DNA of 64,000 nt from Micromonospora sp. WMMD980. GTDB lineage: Bacteria; Actinomycetota; Actinomycetes; Mycobacteriales; Micromonosporaceae. Every line of letters starts with the position of its first letter. The stretch's first letter is position 1. The DNA lies in contig NZ_JARUBE010000003.1 of NCBI RefSeq assembly GCF_029626035.1, forward strand, positions 5,952,001 to 6,016,000. The letters run 5' to 3'. Below the pieces are notes generated by a model. That model was given only the letters and a program-made list of their open reading frames with translations, ran no database searches and was not told the origin of the DNA. Below, in pieces: positions 63,095-64,000 of this stretch. The position numbers and the translations under genes were made by a program.

Positions 63095-64000
63095 ATGGCC
63101 CAGGACCGACGACCGCCGCTCCTGCGCCGGATGACGTCCCGCGAGGGGCTGGCCGACCTGGACGGGCCACGGATCGCCGCCGCCGTGGACGAGCTGCGGG
63201 ACAAGGGCAGGGCCACCCTGCACGACCGGCTGCACCGGGTCCGCACCGCGTTCGGCCTGGCGTTGCAGGCGGGGCTCGCGGCCGGCCTGGCGTACCTGGT
63301 CTCGCACCGGCTGCTGAACAACCCGCAGCCGGTCTTCGCGCCGATCTCCGCGGTGGGCACGCTCGCCGCCTCGGTCGGTCAACGGTTCCGGCGCACCGTC
63401 GAGCTGATCATCGGGGTGGCGGTCGGTGTGCTCGTCGGCGACGTGCTGATCTACTTCCTCGGCACCGGAGCCTGGCAGCTCGCGCTGGTGGTGACCTCGG
63501 CGATCCTGCTGACCATCTTCGCCGGGGCGAGCGTGGCCATCGTGATCCAGGCGGCGGCGACCGCGGTGCTGATCGTGACGCTCAGCCCGTCCACCCAGAA
63601 CCTGGAGTTCCCGCGCTTCGTGGACGCCTTCGTCGGCGGCAGCATCGCGCTCGTGGTCACCGCCGTCCTGCTACCGCTCAACCCGCTCCGGGTGATCAAC
63701 CGGGCCGCCCGGCCGGCGCTGGACCTGCTCGCCGAGCAGCTCGACATCTGCGCCGAGGCGCTACGCAACCGGGACCGGGGCGCGGCCCAGCGGGCGCTGT
63801 TCCGGCTCCGGGAGAACAAGGAGGAGTTGGCCGCGCTCAGCGAGGCGATCGAGGGCGCCAAGGAGACCATCACCATCTCGCCGGCCCGCTGGCACCGGCG
63901 CAGCGAGCTGACCCACTACGCCGAGGCGGCCGAGCCGATCGACCGGGCGATGCGCAACAGCGGCACGCTGATCCGCCGCTCGGTCACGATGATCGAGGAC
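63095..64000 (+). CDS. FUSC-family membrane protein, 3' end beyond window
   Basis: 302 codons are visible and the frame is open at the window edge. After a charged N-terminus come about six spans, starting AFGLALQAGLAAGLAYLVS, with PQPVFAPISAVGTLAASVGQ and VGVLVGDVLIYFLGTGAWQL. These are features of FUSC/aromatic-acid-exporter-like proteins. The helical cytoplasmic part (LDICAEALRNRDRGAAQRAL) begins before the cut. TAGTAC lies five bases before the ATG. Substrate unknown. Confidence 0.82.
   Translation, partial: MAQDRRPPLLRRMTSREGLADLDGPRIAAAVDELRDKGRATLHDRLHRVRTAFGLALQAGLAAGLAYLVSHRLLNNPQPVFAPISAVGTLAASVGQRFRRTVELIIGVAVGVLVGDVLIYFLGTGAWQLALVVTSAILLTIFAGASVAIVIQAAATAVLIVTLSPSTQNLEFPRFVDAFVGGSIALVVTAVLLPLNPLRVINRAARPALDLLAEQLDICAEALRNRDRGAAQRALFRLRENKEELAALSEAIEGAKETITISPARWHRRSELTHYAEAAEPIDRAMRNSGTLIRRSVTMIED

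Overview
The window reads as a chromosomal segment of a high-GC actinomycete, most probably Micromonospora or a close relative. The supporting signs are: very high GC and GTG starts; genes preceded by TANNNT -10 boxes only 6-8 bases before the start codon (leaderless transcription); a complete conservon (kinase, roadblock, DUF742, GTPase); an MsiK-like sugar ATPase; a CIRCE-controlled second groEL; and at least six copies of a GGGGCCCC/GTTAACGCCTCCGG repeat that I associate from memory with Micromonospora. I see no rRNA, prophage, integrase, transposase, CRISPR array or obvious biosynthetic cluster. This is mostly core and housekeeping sequence with several decayed genes and small repeats.

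Layout. 1-5.9 kb: a partial DUF559-type gene, an IclR regulator, cysS-rlmB, an msiK-like ATPase with a structured leader, and tRNA-Thr. 6-10 kb: a patchy region with a frameshifted DUF4386 gene, a DUF6928 stub, an AraC regulator, a VOC protein, a histidine phosphatase, a DJ-1/PfpI protein and a LysR remnant. 10-13.1 kb: an emfourin-like lipoprotein divergent from a secreted M4 metallopeptidase. 13-23 kb: enoyl-CoA hydratase, HNH nuclease, CrtU-like oxidoreductase, MSMEG_6728-like protein, a RCK-TM-RCK channel-like protein, an APC permease, a PAP2 phosphatase and a DUF4032 protein. 23-27 kb: an amino-sugar operon (SIS, 42-codon mini-ORF, ROK kinase, nagA) divergent from a DeoR regulator. 27-34 kb: a two-gene ABC exporter, DUF3263, a PP2C-like protein, GNAT and an SRPBCC pair. 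34-40 kb: the conservon plus an extra membrane sensor. 40-44 kb: a hydrolase/ABC-ATPase fusion with its permease. 44-47 kb: a broken DoxX gene, a DUF4232 lipoprotein and thrC behind an S-box (SAM) riboswitch. 47-55 kb: a tandem GNAT with a structured leader, paaN, a cold-shock protein and groEL2. 55-64 kb: a double GNAT, a multi-pass membrane subtilase, glpD, a second small lipoprotein, a glcD-type oxidase, DUF4031, an HD hydrolase and a partial FUSC protein.

Gene logic. The nag-type operon should phosphorylate, deacetylate and deaminate/isomerise amino sugars under DeoR control. The conservon should couple a membrane sensor kinase to a small GTPase. The S-box upstream of thrC links threonine synthesis to SAM level. 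The least ordinary items are the emfourin-like/M4 pair, the coupled MSERTERSEGHERMP mini-ORF, the hydrolase-ABC fusion, the RCK protein lacking a K+ filter, and the structured leader at 47.3 kb. No homology search was possible, so family calls rest on motif recognition.
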